Assembly (NCBI RefSeq): GCF_008710285.1
Contig: NZ_VYQF01000001.1
Coordinates: 1,311,501 to 1,375,500, forward strand
Source of the DNA: Ginsengibacter hankyongi
GTDB lineage: Bacteria > Bacteroidota > Bacteroidia > Chitinophagales > Chitinophagaceae
Length of the DNA: 64,000 nt
Direction of reading: 5' to 3'
Position numbers and translations under genes: made by a program. Shown here piece after piece: positions 38,001-46,303 of the stretch (the stretch's first letter is position 1; every line of letters starts with the position of its first letter). The notes beneath the pieces are model-generated. The model did not search any database, was not told the origin of the DNA, and was given only the letters and a program-made list of their open reading frames with translations.

Positions 38001-38840
38001 ATCCAAAATTGTATCTCTTTCCAGGACAATTTCGTTTCTTTCAAGACTCACAACTTCGCCGGTATCTTCATCCACAAAATCTTCAACCCATGTACGAAGT
38101 ACTCTTGCTGCCAAACGTTTTCCGACATTAGCATGCAATGTTTTTTTATCAGCTTTCACTTCCTCAGCCATTCCGAAAAGTTCCAGTATGTCTTTATCAG
38201 TTTCGTAACCTATAGAACGCAATAAAGTTGTAACCGGGAATTTTTTCTTACGGTCAATATAAGCATACATCACATTATTAATGTCTGTAGCAAATTCCAT
38301 CCAGGCGCCTTTAAAAGGAATAACCCTGGCAGAATATATTTTAGTACCGTTCGGATGAACTGATTGACCAAAAAATACACCTGGTGAGCGATGTAACTGG
38401 CTTACGACAACCCTTTCTGCACCGTTAATTACAAAAGTACCGCGGGGAGTCATGTAAGGTATATTCCCAAGAAATACGTCCTGAACAATTGTCTGGAAAT
38501 CCACATGTTCTTCATCATTACAGCTGAGGCGAAGTTTGGCTTTCAGAGGTACTGCATAAGTAAGGCCTCTTTCAATACATTCTTCGATTGTGTAACGTGG
38601 AGGATCTACAAAATAATCCAGGAATTCCAGCATGAAAATATTTCGCGTGTCGGTAATAGGAAAATTTTCCTTAAACACACGAAACAAACCCTCAACATTA
38701 CGTTTATCGGGTGTGGTTTCTAACTGGAAAAAGTCTTTAAAAGATTGTATCTGTATCCCCAATAGATCAGGGGTTTCCGCCAAATGTTCAATTTTTCCAA
38801 AACTGATTCTTTGATCTGGAGCTACTTTAGTTGGAGCCAT
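35031..38840 (-). CDS. rpoB: RNA polymerase subunit beta
   Basis: The 1269-residue beta subunit, a normal length for the phylum. The rifampicin-pocket region is readable ([33 protein letters not shown] in overlapping parts), with wild-type-like SQL, DQ and H-K-R-R positions. The C-terminal half has [15 protein letters not shown] and the final [24 protein letters not shown] block that contacts beta'. It has its own candidate promoter at 38926-38933 in addition to readthrough from rplL. Confidence 0.98.
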   Translation of the reverse strand: MAPTKVAPDQRISFGKIEHLAETPDLLGIQIQSFKDFFQLETTPDKRNVEGLFRVFKENFPITDTRNIFMLEFLDYFVDPPRYTIEECIERGLTYAVPLKAKLRLSCNDEEHVDFQTIVQDVFLGNIPYMTPRGTFVINGAERVVVSQLHRSPGVFFGQSVHPNGTKIYSARVIPFKGAWMEFATDINNVMYAYIDRKKKFPVTTLLRSIGYETDKDILELFGMAEEVKADKKTLHANVGKRLAARVLRTWVEDFVDEDTGEVVSLERNEIVLERDTILDDDNIAMILELEVKSVFIQKEEVSGDYAIIYNTLNKDTSNSEIEAVQHIYRQLRGADAPDDETARGIIDKLFFSDKRYDLGEVGRYKINRKLGLNYPIEKKVLTKEDIIAIIKYLVLLTNAKSEIDDIDHLSNRRVRTVGEQLYAQFGVGLARMARTIRERMNVRDNEVFTPVDLINARTLSSVINSFFGTSQLSQFLDQTNPLSEITHKRRISALGPGGLSRERAGFEVRDVHYSHYGRLCTIETPEGPNIGLISTLCVHAKINEMGFIETPYRKVHDGHVDMKKVYFLSAEEEDTAKIAQANAPLDEKSNFLFDKVKSRETGDFPILDKNEVEYMDVAPNQIVGLSASLIPFLEHDDANRALMGSNMQRQAVPLILPQVPIVGTGLEGKAARDARIQIHADGDGVVEYVDANEIHVRYNRNQAQKLVSFEEDLIVYRLTKFIKTNQSTCINLRPAVKKGQTVKSGDFLTEGYATKDGELALGRNLKVAFMPWKGYNFEDAIVISEKVVKEDLFTSIHIDEFELEVRDTKLGEEELTPDIPNVSEEATKDLDQHGVIRIGAQVKEGDILIGKITPKGESDPTPEEKLLRAIFGDKAGDAKDASLKAPSGTEGVVIDKKLFQRAKKDKNGKVKEKASLEKIDKTHEKNEADQLELLISKLLVLLKDKTSAGVSNNFGEMLIGKGSKFTPKNLSNIDYQNVNPLGWTGEAKTDDHINTLLHNYNIKYNEELGRYKREKFNISIGDELPAGVLKLAKVYLAVKRKLKVGDKMAGRHGNKGIVAKIVRQEDMPFLEDGTPVDIVLNPLGVPSRMNLGQIYETVLGWAGEKLDKRYATPIFDGASVAEIAEQIEKANLPTFGHTYLYDGETGDRFDQKATVGIIYIIKLHHMVDDKMHARSIGPYSLITQQPLGGKAQFGGQRFGEMEVWALEAYGASNILQELLTLKSDDIIGRAKTYEAIVKGDNIPRPGVPESFNVLVHELRGLGLDLQFE

Positions 38841-38925
38841 ATTTTAGTTAAAATATTTTAAAGTGAGAGCACCTTTACAAGGGTAATTACAGGTATTTTG
38901 TCAGTTACCCGAAAATAAAGGAGTG

Positions 38926-38933
38926 CAAAAGTA
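38926..38933 (-). promoter_or_regulatory. -7 box of a candidate rpoB promoter
   Basis: TACTTTTG followed by CA on the minus strand matches the Bacteroidota -7 consensus exactly, 86 nt before the rpoB ATG. No TTG is found at the ideal distance upstream, so the -33 element is weak. Confidence 0.5.
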
Positions 38934-39033
38934 AGCATAATTATTCAAATATCTTAAAAGTAACTTCCCCTAAGAATATTTTAGGGAATTTTTACAGTAA
39001 GACAATTTAAACAAAAATGCTTCAAGTAAGCAA

Positions 39034-39056
39034 AGGCCGAAGAAAATCCCCGGCCT
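39034..39056 (-). terminator. Possible attenuator hairpin between rplL and rpoB
   Basis: The stem AGGCCG/CGGCCT lies 24 nt past the rplL stop and is followed on the minus strand only by TTTGCTT, a poor T-run. It may act as a partial terminator, as is known for this junction in E. coli. Confidence 0.5.
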
Positions 39057-39079
39057 CTGCAAATTATTTAATACAAATA

Positions 39080-39454
39080 TTATTGTATTTCAACGTCAGC
39101 GCCGGCCTCAGTAAGCTTATTTTTAATTTCTTCTGAAGTTGCTTTATCAACACCTTCCTTAACGGCCTTGGGCGCGCCATCAACAAGGTCTTTCGCTTCC
39201 TTAAGACCAAGGCCTGTAAGTTCTTTTACGATTTTTACAATACCCAATTTATTAGCACCCGGGGCTTTAAGAATCACATTGAAAGATGTTTTTTCTTCAA
39301 CTGCAGCTGCTCCGGCACCTGCATCTGCACTCGCAACTACTGTTGCTGCTGCTGGTTCAATTCCATATTCTGATTTTAAGAATTCAGCTAATTCCTGAAC
39401 TTCTTTTACCGTTAAGCTTACTAAATTTTCAGCTAATGCTTTTACGTCTGCCAT
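39080..39454 (-). CDS. rplL: Ribosomal protein L7/L12
   Basis: A 124-residue stalk protein. The N-terminal dimerisation helices ([22 protein letters not shown]) are joined by an Ala-rich hinge (about 35-52) to the factor-binding C-terminal domain with [30 protein letters not shown], where the KLGIVK lysines contact elongation factors. Normal length. Follows rplJ by 120 bp and precedes rpoB by 239 bp. Confidence 0.97.
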   Translation of the reverse strand: MADVKALAENLVSLTVKEVQELAEFLKSEYGIEPAAATVVASADAGAGAAAVEEKTSFNVILKAPGANKLGIVKIVKELTGLGLKEAKDLVDGAPKAVKEGVDKATSEEIKNKLTEAGADVEIQ

Positions 39455-39574
39455 TGTTTTTTGATTTTATTTTTTCCGGCTTCTTTCCCTGATAATAATC
39501 AGGGTCCGTCGGAGGGTTTTTTAAAAAAATTGTTTATTAATAATTTAGCTAATTGCTAATAATACACATTATAA

Positions 39575-40186
39575 TTAAGCTTCCGCTTTAGGTTCTGTTC
39601 CTTCAGTTTCCGGTTGATTAACTTCTGTTTTTGCTTCAGTTGGAGCCGCTTCCGCTTTTACTTCGGTAGCTTCGGCTTTAGGTTCGCTGTTCTCATTTGT
39701 TTCAGGCCTGTTTTGTAACGCACCTATTACTCTTTGTATAGGCGACATTAATAACCCAATTACTTCACCAATCAGTTCATTTTTTGTCTTGATTTTGGTA
39801 AGGGCAACCAGTTGATTGTCTCCTACGAAAATATCACCATTTAAAAATGCTGCTTTTAATACGGGTTTTTCACCGTTTATTTGTTTACGGAAACTACTGA
39901 TAATAAGTGCAGGATCTTTAGGACTTTCGCTAAACATTAAGGCAGTTACCTGGTGTAATGAATCGTACACACCCGAATATTTATCATTATCAAGACTTTC
40001 CAGCGCCTTTTTAATGAGTGTGTTTTTTGCCACTTTCATTTCCACTTGTTTATCAAAACAATGGCGACGAAGATTGGTAACTTGTGCAACACTAAGGTTT
40101 TCTGTATCGGTTATATAGAAGTTAGAATACTGAGAAAATTTATTTTTCAAAGTTTCAATCACTTCCTGCTTTTGTTCTTTATTCAT
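39575..40186 (-). CDS. rplJ: Ribosomal protein L10 with an acidic C-terminal extension
   Basis: A 203-residue L10, the base of the L7/L12 stalk. The N-terminal RNA-binding domain starts MNKEQKQEVIETLKNKFSQY and includes LRRHCFDKQVEMKVAKNTLIKKAL. The C-terminal helix that holds L7/L12 dimers ends near residue 158. The usual protein is about 165-175 residues; here a further tail of about 45 residues consists of degenerate E-(V/A)-K-A-E-A units rich in Glu, Ala, Lys, Pro and Thr. The tail is low-complexity and probably disordered. Confidence 0.95.
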   Translation of the reverse strand: MNKEQKQEVIETLKNKFSQYSNFYITDTENLSVAQVTNLRRHCFDKQVEMKVAKNTLIKKALESLDNDKYSGVYDSLHQVTALMFSESPKDPALIISSFRKQINGEKPVLKAAFLNGDIFVGDNQLVALTKIKTKNELIGEVIGLLMSPIQRVIGALQNRPETNENSEPKAEATEVKAEAAPTEAKTEVNQPETEGTEPKAEA

Positions 40187-40242
40187 ACAATGTGTTTTGC
40201 TGCTTTGGCTTGTTAACTTACAACCGAAGCAAATAAATTTTA

Positions 40243-40932
40243 TTAATTCTGAACAGATTTTGCATCAATAGTAATGCCCGGGCTCATCGTGCTTGCCATG
40301 CTAAGGCTTTTCAAATAAATGCCTTTTGAGGTTGATGGTTTTAATTTAATGATAGCATTAATAAGTTCCTGGCTGTTGGCTTCAATTTTATCGGGAGAAA
40401 AACTTACTCTTCCAATTGACGCGTGAACAATTCCTACTTTATCTACTTTAAAAGCAATTTTACCGCCTTTCACATCACTAATTGCTGCTACGACGTCATT
40501 AGTTACTGTTCCTGTTTTAGGATTGGGCATCAGGTTTCTTGGTCCTAATACTTTACCCAGCCTACCAATTTTCGGCATTACCGAAGGAGTTGCAATAATT
40601 ACATCTACATCTGTCCAGCCGCCTTCAATTTTTGTTATGAATTCATCCAGGCCAACAAAATCAGCACCGGCGTCTTTTGCAGCTTGTTCTTTATCAGGAG
40701 TGCAAAGCACCAGTACCTTCTTTGTTTTTCCAGTTCCGTGCGGAAGCGAAACTGTGCCACGTACAGCCTGGTCTGCTTTTTTAGGATCAACCCCTAAACG
40801 AATGTGAAGATCAACAGAGCTGTCGAATTTGGTTGTATTAATATCTTTTATAAGTGATGAAGCTTCCTTAAGCGAGTAAGTTTTATTTTGATCAACTTTA
40901 GCGTTGGCTTCTTTTCTTTTTTTAGTAATCAT
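40243..40932 (-). CDS. rplA: Ribosomal protein L1
   Basis: A 229-residue L1, the mobile stalk protein near the ribosomal E site and, in many bacteria, the repressor of its own operon. The [14 protein letters not shown] segment and the [15 protein letters not shown] signature are intact, and the [18 protein letters not shown] end is typical. Lies 46 bp after rplK. Confidence 0.97.
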   Translation of the reverse strand: MITKKRKEANAKVDQNKTYSLKEASSLIKDINTTKFDSSVDLHIRLGVDPKKADQAVRGTVSLPHGTGKTKKVLVLCTPDKEQAAKDAGADFVGLDEFITKIEGGWTDVDVIIATPSVMPKIGRLGKVLGPRNLMPNPKTGTVTNDVVAAISDVKGGKIAFKVDKVGIVHASIGRVSFSPDKIEANSQELINAIIKLKPSTSKGIYLKSLSMASTMSPGITIDAKSVQN

Positions 40933-40978
40933 TTTTTCAAAAGTTTATAAAATCTGCGTGAATGCAAATCCAGTACAA

Positions 40979-41425
40979 TTAATTTTTTTCCCATGGAGCG
41001 GTTCCATCAACAGTTAATCCCATACTGCGGGCAGTACCGGCAACCATTTTCATGGCACTATCCAAAGTGAAGGCGTTAAGATCTGCCATTTTATCTTTGG
41101 CAATTTCTTCCACCTGTGCCCAGGATACTTTACCTACTTTATTACGATTGGGTTCTTTGCTGCCACTTTGAATTTTAGCGGCATCTTTTAATTGTACTGC
41201 AGCGGGAGGAGTTTTTATAATAAAATCAAATGATTTATCTCCGTAAACTGTAATGAGAACGGGAAGGATTTTCCCTTGTTTATCCTGGGTTCTTGCATTG
41301 AACTGTTTGCAAAATTCCATGATATTAATACCTTTTGAACCTAGAGCAGGGCCTATTGGCGGTGCAGGATTGGCTTGTCCTCCTTTACATTGGAGCTTGA
41401 CATAGGCCGTAATTTCTTTTGCCAT
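40979..41425 (-). CDS. rplK: Ribosomal protein L11
   Basis: A 148-residue L11 of the GTPase-associated centre. The N-terminal domain has [33 protein letters not shown] with the thiostrepton-region prolines; the C-terminal RNA-binding domain ends in [18 protein letters not shown]. Normal length. It is the first gene of the rplKAJL unit here because a terminator and three other genes separate it from nusG. Confidence 0.97.
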   Translation of the reverse strand: MAKEITAYVKLQCKGGQANPAPPIGPALGSKGINIMEFCKQFNARTQDKQGKILPVLITVYGDKSFDFIIKTPPAAVQLKDAAKIQSGSKEPNRNKVGKVSWAQVEEIAKDKMADLNAFTLDSAMKMVAGTARSMGLTVDGTAPWEKN

Positions 41426-41533
41426 ATTTAATTTTTTGGTGTTAGCGTCCTTCGATACTTCGACAAGCGCAGCATTTCAGGACTCCCAATGAATGATTTC
41501 TACTAAAGAACTTTTTTTGGGAGGGCGAAGGTA

Positions 41534-41541
41534 CAAAAATA
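41534..41541 (-). promoter_or_regulatory. -7 box of a candidate rplK promoter
   Basis: TATTTTTG followed by TACCTTCGCC on the minus strand fits TAnnTTTG, 109 nt before the rplK ATG. The only TTG nearby is 11 nt upstream, too close, so the -33 element is unsure. The leader also carries CTCCC...GGGAG complementary segments and a CTTCGACAAGCGCAGC-type repeat. Confidence 0.45.
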
Positions 41542-41589
41542 ATTTATTACTGCAAGAAGTTTTTTGATTGATTATTAAGAAACAAATAT

Positions 41590-44061
41590 TCAGGAATTTA
41601 CTTTCTCCACAGCCATAACTAACCTTATTTCACTATACGTAATATTCTCAGGTAAATTATCTTTTAGAATTTTGTGGCTGGAGTTGCCATAAGTTTTAGC
41701 AGCTGCTTTTATCAGGAGTTGTTTTTCCAAAGACACCAATTCATTTATATCAATATCGCCATTTCCTACAAACCACCCCAGGTGGCCCTCGATAGTGCTT
41801 ACAGTAAAATTTCTTTCTTTAGCAATTTCAGCAACAGTTTTTCCTTCTTTAAATAAATTATAAGATAGTGTTTTGGTATCCGTCTTTACTTCATTATTTT
41901 TTTCTTTTCGTTCTCTTTTTGGATTAGCCTCTTTGGCAACTATGTTAGTTTCTATATTGTTTGCAGAACAATATTCCTGAACTAATTGCAAAACATCATC
42001 GCCGTACTTATCAACTTTTGCTTTCCCAAAGCCACTTATCTGTAATAAATCTTTTTTAGTTAGAGGAAGATAGGTTGCAATTTCCGTTAACGTAGCCCGG
42101 TTGGCAATCATGTAAATAGGCATTCCTGATTTATCACAAATCTCATCTCGCCACTGTTTCAGCATCTCATACAATTCAACATTTGGAACATCTGTAAAAG
42201 ATTGCTTTTTGCCGCTTGCATAAATTGATAATCTAAATGCTGGCTGGGCAAACTTTAATTTATGTTGTAAAAACGATGTAACAGAAAAAGGTTGTTTACA
42301 ATATTGCAAAAAGTAATTGGTGCTATATAAACTCAACGCCAATTGATTCATATATTCATTGATAATATTTGCAACTTCCCGGTGTTCGGTAATTAAAGGA
42401 TGGTTTTTGAGTGACTGCTGGTAACCAGCAATTTTTTGTTCAAAATGATTTGCTGCAGCATTGATCCTTTTTTGCAGCATTTCATTATTTTCTATTACAG
42501 GTTCATCTTTCATTAATGTTGACACCTGGCTGACAAATTTTAAACCAATCTTCTTATCAGCTAAAAAATCATTTTTAAAATTTGCTATCCATTCAATTCC
42601 TTCTTGATTTAGTTTATCTGAATGCTCTTTGATTTGATAAGATAAAGCATCAGCAACAGTTGATATTTCATTAAAAGAGAAGATCTCTTCCAATAATTGT
42701 TGCGTATAAATTTGCCTTGCCCCGGCAAATCGATCCGCCAATGAACCTTTGTGAGTTAAGGCCTGATGTCCCTTTGTAACATTATCATTACTATAAATAG
42801 CTTCAGCAGGAATTTTTGACAGGAGAACAATACCATCAAGATTGGTACATCGGCTTAAGGCAACATACACCTGGCCACTGCTGAAAGCTGCACCAGCGTC
42901 AATCATAACCTTTTCAAATGTAAGTCCCTGGCTTTTGTGAATGGTAATTGCCCATGCAAGCCTCAAAGGAAATTGAGTAAATGTCCCTAAAGTTTCCTGC
43001 TGTAATTTTCCATCGATCCTATCTAAAACATAACGTGAATTTTCCCAGGTTTCCATTGATACAGAAATATCTGCTCCATCGCATTCAACAATTATTTCCT
43101 CATCATCCAAAGATTTTACAATGCCTATTTTCCCATTAAAATATCGTTTACTGATTACATCATTTTTTAAGAACATTACCTGTGCGCCAAGTTTTAAAAC
43201 AAGCGAACCATCAGCAGGATAATTATTTTCAGGAAAGTCACCTTCAATAATTGCTTCATACTTATAAGATGGAGGTAATAACTTTTGCAGTTCACGGGCA
43301 TTAATTTGATCTGCCTGGTTATTATGAGAAGTAAGGGTTATATATTTTTCTTCAATCGCTGGCCTGAATGCAGGATTATATCGAAGATGCAAATCCTCGA
43401 AATCATCACCGCTCATATTGTTGTTGCGGACTTTATTGAGCAAAGCAACAAATGAATCTTCTTTTTGCCTGTAAATTTTATTCAACTCAATAAGCAACGG
43501 CATTTGCTCCCTAGCAACAATGCTATCAAAGAAAAATGGCGATGGATAATATTCCTGCAAAATACTCCATTCGTGGCGCTGCGCTACGGGCGGCAATTGA
43601 AACAGATCGCCAATACATAATAATTGTACGCCGCCAAAAGGAGTGCTATAATTTCTTCGAACCGATTTTAAAATTGTATCTATTGCATCCATAGTATCGC
43701 AACGGACCATACTTATTTCATCAATAACCAGCAATTCCATTTTGCGAAGCAATTGTTGCCGTTGTTTATTAAACCTGATTTTTGCCAGCAACTCATCGTT
43801 ATTATTTTTTGTTGGCAAAAAAGGATGAAAAGGCAATTGAAATAAACTATGTAACGTGACGCCACCAGCATTAATAGCAGCAACTCCTGTGGGCGCCGCG
43901 ACGATAATATTTTTAGCGCAGTTCTCCTTCAGATATTTCAGAAAAGTTGTTTTACCTGTACCGGCTTTGCCTGTAAGAAAAATATTTTCGCTTGTTTCGG
44001 TTACAAACCTGTAAGCAAGATCAAACACCTCATTACGTTCTATTGAATTAATATTTTGCAT
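41590..44061 (-). CDS. Pif1-like superfamily 1 helicase with HRDC and HTH_40 C-terminal domains
   Basis: An 823-residue DNA helicase. Walker A is GKAGTGKT (31-38) and Walker B LLVIDEIS (D114, E115); the late motif WAITIHKSQGLTFEKVMID and the YVALSRCT segment fit the Pif1/RecD-like group. The C-terminal part has an HRDC domain (about 640-700, with LLQISGFGKAKVDKYG) and an HTH_40-type domain (YNLFKEGKTVAEIAKERNFTVSTIEGHL, about 735-765), an addition typical of Bacteroidota proteins. It probably unwinds DNA during repair or replication restart. It sits between ssb and rplK, interrupting the usual nusG-rplK order. Confidence 0.88.
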   Translation of the reverse strand: MQNINSIERNEVFDLAYRFVTETSENIFLTGKAGTGKTTFLKYLKENCAKNIIVAAPTGVAAINAGGVTLHSLFQLPFHPFLPTKNNNDELLAKIRFNKQRQQLLRKMELLVIDEISMVRCDTMDAIDTILKSVRRNYSTPFGGVQLLCIGDLFQLPPVAQRHEWSILQEYYPSPFFFDSIVAREQMPLLIELNKIYRQKEDSFVALLNKVRNNNMSGDDFEDLHLRYNPAFRPAIEEKYITLTSHNNQADQINARELQKLLPPSYKYEAIIEGDFPENNYPADGSLVLKLGAQVMFLKNDVISKRYFNGKIGIVKSLDDEEIIVECDGADISVSMETWENSRYVLDRIDGKLQQETLGTFTQFPLRLAWAITIHKSQGLTFEKVMIDAGAAFSSGQVYVALSRCTNLDGIVLLSKIPAEAIYSNDNVTKGHQALTHKGSLADRFAGARQIYTQQLLEEIFSFNEISTVADALSYQIKEHSDKLNQEGIEWIANFKNDFLADKKIGLKFVSQVSTLMKDEPVIENNEMLQKRINAAANHFEQKIAGYQQSLKNHPLITEHREVANIINEYMNQLALSLYSTNYFLQYCKQPFSVTSFLQHKLKFAQPAFRLSIYASGKKQSFTDVPNVELYEMLKQWRDEICDKSGMPIYMIANRATLTEIATYLPLTKKDLLQISGFGKAKVDKYGDDVLQLVQEYCSANNIETNIVAKEANPKRERKEKNNEVKTDTKTLSYNLFKEGKTVAEIAKERNFTVSTIEGHLGWFVGNGDIDINELVSLEKQLLIKAAAKTYGNSSHKILKDNLPENITYSEIRLVMAVEKVNS

Positions 44062-44091
44062 TGCCTTCCGGTCATTTGATTTAATAAAATA

Positions 44092-44139
44092 GCCACGGAT
44101 TATACAAACTTATTTAAAAAGAATTTGTAATCCGTGGCC
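44092..44139. repeat. Inverted copy pair of the GCCACGGATTAC repeat downstream of ssb
   Basis: GCCACGGATTATACAAACT and GAATTTGTAATCCGTGGC form an imperfect stem of about 17 bp around an A/T loop. On the minus strand it is followed by TATTTTATT, so it may end the ssb transcript. It is the same repeat family as at 26018-26200. Confidence 0.7.
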
Positions 44140-44145
44140 AAATGG

Positions 44146-44490
44146 TTAAGCAGATGCTTTACTTCCTAACAATAATAATTCATGGACCTGAATTTCGGTA
44201 CTGTATTTTTTGTTACCGTCTTTATCGGTGTAGTTGTTGTTCATCAATTTTCCTTCGATGACAACTTCTGTTCCTTTCGTTAAATATTTTTCAGCAATAT
44301 CCGCCACTTTGCCCCAGGCAATTAAATTGTGCCATTGTGTTTCTTTTACTTTTTCACCTTTCGCATTGCGATAAGTTTCGCTGGTTGCAATAGAAAAGCG
44401 TGCAAGCTTTTTACCACTTTCTGTGTTACGTACTTCAGGTGCATTACCTAAATTTCCAATTAATTGAACTTTGTTTTTTAAAGCATTCAT
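44146..44490 (-). CDS. ssb: Single-stranded DNA-binding protein lacking the acidic tip
   Basis: A 114-residue OB-fold SSB. The ATG at 44488-44490 gives the family start MNALKNKVQLIGNLGNAPEVR; further ATGs upstream add eight residues. WHNLIAWGKVADIAEKYLTKG and EGKLMNNNYTDKDGNKKY are standard. It ends at ELLLLGSKASA without the disordered tail and acidic Phe-terminated tip used by the main SSB to recruit repair proteins, so it is likely an accessory SSB. It lies 85 bp before the helicase gene in the same direction; joint action is plausible. Confidence 0.92.
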   Translation of the reverse strand: MNALKNKVQLIGNLGNAPEVRNTESGKKLARFSIATSETYRNAKGEKVKETQWHNLIAWGKVADIAEKYLTKGTEVVIEGKLMNNNYTDKDGNKKYSTEIQVHELLLLGSKASA

Positions 44491-44712
44491 GACTTTGAGT
44501 TTTGTGCTCATCATTTTTAGATGAACTTGTTTTTAAATTTTTTATTTCAGTTGACGATCCAAATTCATTTTGTTTCATCAACATCACAAAGATGCAATCC
44601 TCAAAAAGCGTTACTCGTATTTTAATCGTTTATAGTTGGATATAACCGTTTGTAAACGCTTGTACATGAAAAATAGTTATTGTATCTTACTCTGTAAATC
44701 AAACTAACTTTT

Positions 44713-45084
44713 ATGACGTCAGAAACAAAAATAAAACTTTGTTTAACCTGCGCGAAACCAGTTAAAGGAAGAACCGATAAAAAATTCTGCGATGATTATT
44801 GTCGGAACAATTATAACAATCAATTAAAATCCGGCACAACCAATCTTATAAGAAACATCAATAACGCGTTAGGTAAGAACAGGCGAATCCTGGAAAATTT
44901 TTTCGGTAAAGAAGATATGACTAAAACAACCAAAGATAAGTTGCTGGAAAAAGGATTTCAGTTTAAATACATTACAAACACCTATACCAATAAAAAGGGG
45001 AATGTTTATTTTTTTTGTTATGATTTGGGATATCTTCCTTTGGAAAATGACTGGTATTTATTAGTGAAGCGAAAAGAAGAATAA
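44713..45084 (+). CDS. Unknown protein with N-terminal four-cysteine zinc ribbon
   Basis: A 123-residue protein of unknown function. The N-terminus has C-x2-C (10, 13) and C-x3-C (26, 30) with KGRTDKKFCDDYCRNNYNNQL between, a small treble-clef-like zinc site. The remainder is a helical stretch with a GKNRRILENFFGKEDM segment and a beta-rich end (FKYITNTYTNKKGNVYFFCYDLGYLPL). Basic overall, so nucleic-acid binding is possible. It is divergent from ssb (222 bp apart) and convergent with nusG. Confidence 0.7.
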   Translation: MTSETKIKLCLTCAKPVKGRTDKKFCDDYCRNNYNNQLKSGTTNLIRNINNALGKNRRILENFFGKEDMTKTTKDKLLEKGFQFKYITNTYTNKKGNVYFFCYDLGYLPLENDWYLLVKRKEE

Positions 45085-45095
45085 TTTTTGGAAAC

Positions 45096-45125
45096 AAAAA
45101 ACCCATCTCAGGTTTGAGACGGGTT
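45096..45125 (-). terminator. Strong Rho-independent terminator after nusG
   Basis: On the minus strand the stem AACCCGTCTC with GAGATGGGTT (one G-U pair, six-base loop) is followed by TTTT, 20 nt past the nusG stop. It uncouples nusG from the ribosomal protein genes. Confidence 0.88.
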
Positions 45126-45144
45126 AGTATTATAAAAAATATTT

Positions 45145-45780
45145 TTAAGAAATTTTTTCTACCTGCATATAATTTAATTCGACAGGAGTAGCACGGCCGA
45201 AGATCTTAACCTGTACTTTCAACTTTTTCTTTTCATCCGTTACTTCCTCAATTACTCCATTAAAATCATTAAACGGTCCATCAATAATTTTAATAGTTTC
45301 GCCTACGATAAATGGTTCACTCATGGTCATTCCGCCTGCATCGGCCATTTCATCAACCTTACCCAACATCTTGTTCACTTCAGCTTTTCGAAGACTGATA
45401 ATATTTCCTTTGGAGCCTTTGCCATCTGTTAAAAAATGCATTACATTACTGATGTTGCTTAGATGCTGAACAATTTCATCGGTAAGCTTTCCATCAACAA
45501 CCTCTATCATTACATAACCAGGATAAAAGTTACGCTCCCGCATTACCTTTTTGCCATTCTGCACTTTATAAACCTTTTCAACGGGTAAAAAAACCTGGAG
45601 AATTAATTTATCCCATCCGTTTCTTATAATGTCTTTATCGAGATATTCTTTTACCTTTCTTTCTTTACCGCTTACCACTCTTAGAACATACCACTTGGTT
45701 TCCTTTTCGGGAGCAGCAGATTTTATTTCCCCGCTTTCATCAGTTGTGGTTTCCTGTTCGATATTATTAGTTTCTGTCAT
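45145..45780 (-). CDS. nusG: Transcription termination/antitermination factor NusG
   Basis: A 211-residue NusG with a short acidic N-terminal leader (about 28 residues), the NGN domain (KWYVLRVVSGKERKVKEYL to YPGYVMIEV) that binds the polymerase clamp, and a C-terminal KOW domain (FIVGETIKIIDGPFNDFNGVIEEV). Slightly longer than the E. coli protein because of the leader. It lies 2 bp after secE and is closed by its own terminator. Confidence 0.96.
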   Translation of the reverse strand: MTETNNIEQETTTDESGEIKSAAPEKETKWYVLRVVSGKERKVKEYLDKDIIRNGWDKLILQVFLPVEKVYKVQNGKKVMRERNFYPGYVMIEVVDGKLTDEIVQHLSNISNVMHFLTDGKGSKGNIISLRKAEVNKMLGKVDEMADAGGMTMSEPFIVGETIKIIDGPFNDFNGVIEEVTDEKKKLKVQVKIFGRATPVELNYMQVEKIS

Positions 45781-45782
45781 AA

Positions 45783-45977
45783 TTACTTAAATAAAGAATA
45801 AACAAATTTCAAAACCCCATTCGACGCAAAGTCCATTAATGCCACAAGTGCGGTTATAATAACAGTGGCAGCCAAAACAATCATAGTAGATTGTTGTAGT
45901 TCCTCCCAGGTTGGCCACGTTACCTTTTGCATCATTTCTTTATAAGAATCCCTGATGTATAATGATATTTTATTCAT
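45783..45977 (-). CDS. secE: Preprotein translocase subunit SecE
   Basis: A 64-residue single-span SecE. The amphipathic part YIRDSYKEMMQKVTWPTWEELQQ contains the conserved K-V-T-W-P-T motif, followed by one transmembrane helix (about 30-50). Together with SecY and SecG it forms the inner-membrane translocon. Located between tRNA-Trp and nusG, the standard place. Confidence 0.95.
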   Translation of the reverse strand: MNKISLYIRDSYKEMMQKVTWPTWEELQQSTMIVLAATVIITALVALMDFASNGVLKFVYSLFK

Positions 45978-46054
45978 AAAAAAACAATTTGAAAATTTGA
46001 ATATAACGCAATTTGAAAATTGTTACCAATAAATTTCAAATCCCGCATTCATTG

Positions 46055-46125
46055 CACGGGCACAAGGATTCGAACCCTGATCAAAGGTTTTGGAGACCTC
46101 TATTCTACCGTTGAACTATGCCCGT
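46055..46125 (-). tRNA. tRNA-Trp (anticodon CCA)
   Basis: Cloverleaf on the minus strand: acceptor ACGGGCA/TGCCCGT, anticodon loop with CCA (GTCTCCAAAAC context), T arm with GTTCGAATC, discriminator G. CCA is not encoded at the 3' end. It precedes secE as in many Bacteroidota. Confidence 0.93.
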
Positions 46126-46208
46126 ATACCCGCCCATAAAGGGGCTTAAGAACTTAAACTTCCCAAATTCAAATAATGAAGTGTGAAGTTGTAATTATAA
46201 AACTTTTT

Positions 46209-46247
46209 AAAAAACAAAGTACTTAAGCATGCCGCCTAAGTACTTTG
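46209..46247 (-). terminator. Rho-independent terminator after tuf
   Basis: The perfect 11-bp stem CAAAGTACTTA/TAAGTACTTTG with an 11-base loop is followed by TTTTTT on the minus strand. A second, GC-rich hairpin (TCCTCCCGTCGGGAGGA, 46274-46290) lies between it and the tuf stop. Confidence 0.85.
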
Positions 46248-46303
46248 CAAAGATATTAAAAGCTTCCACAAAGTCCTCCCGTCGGGAGGATTTAGGTGAG
46301 CAA

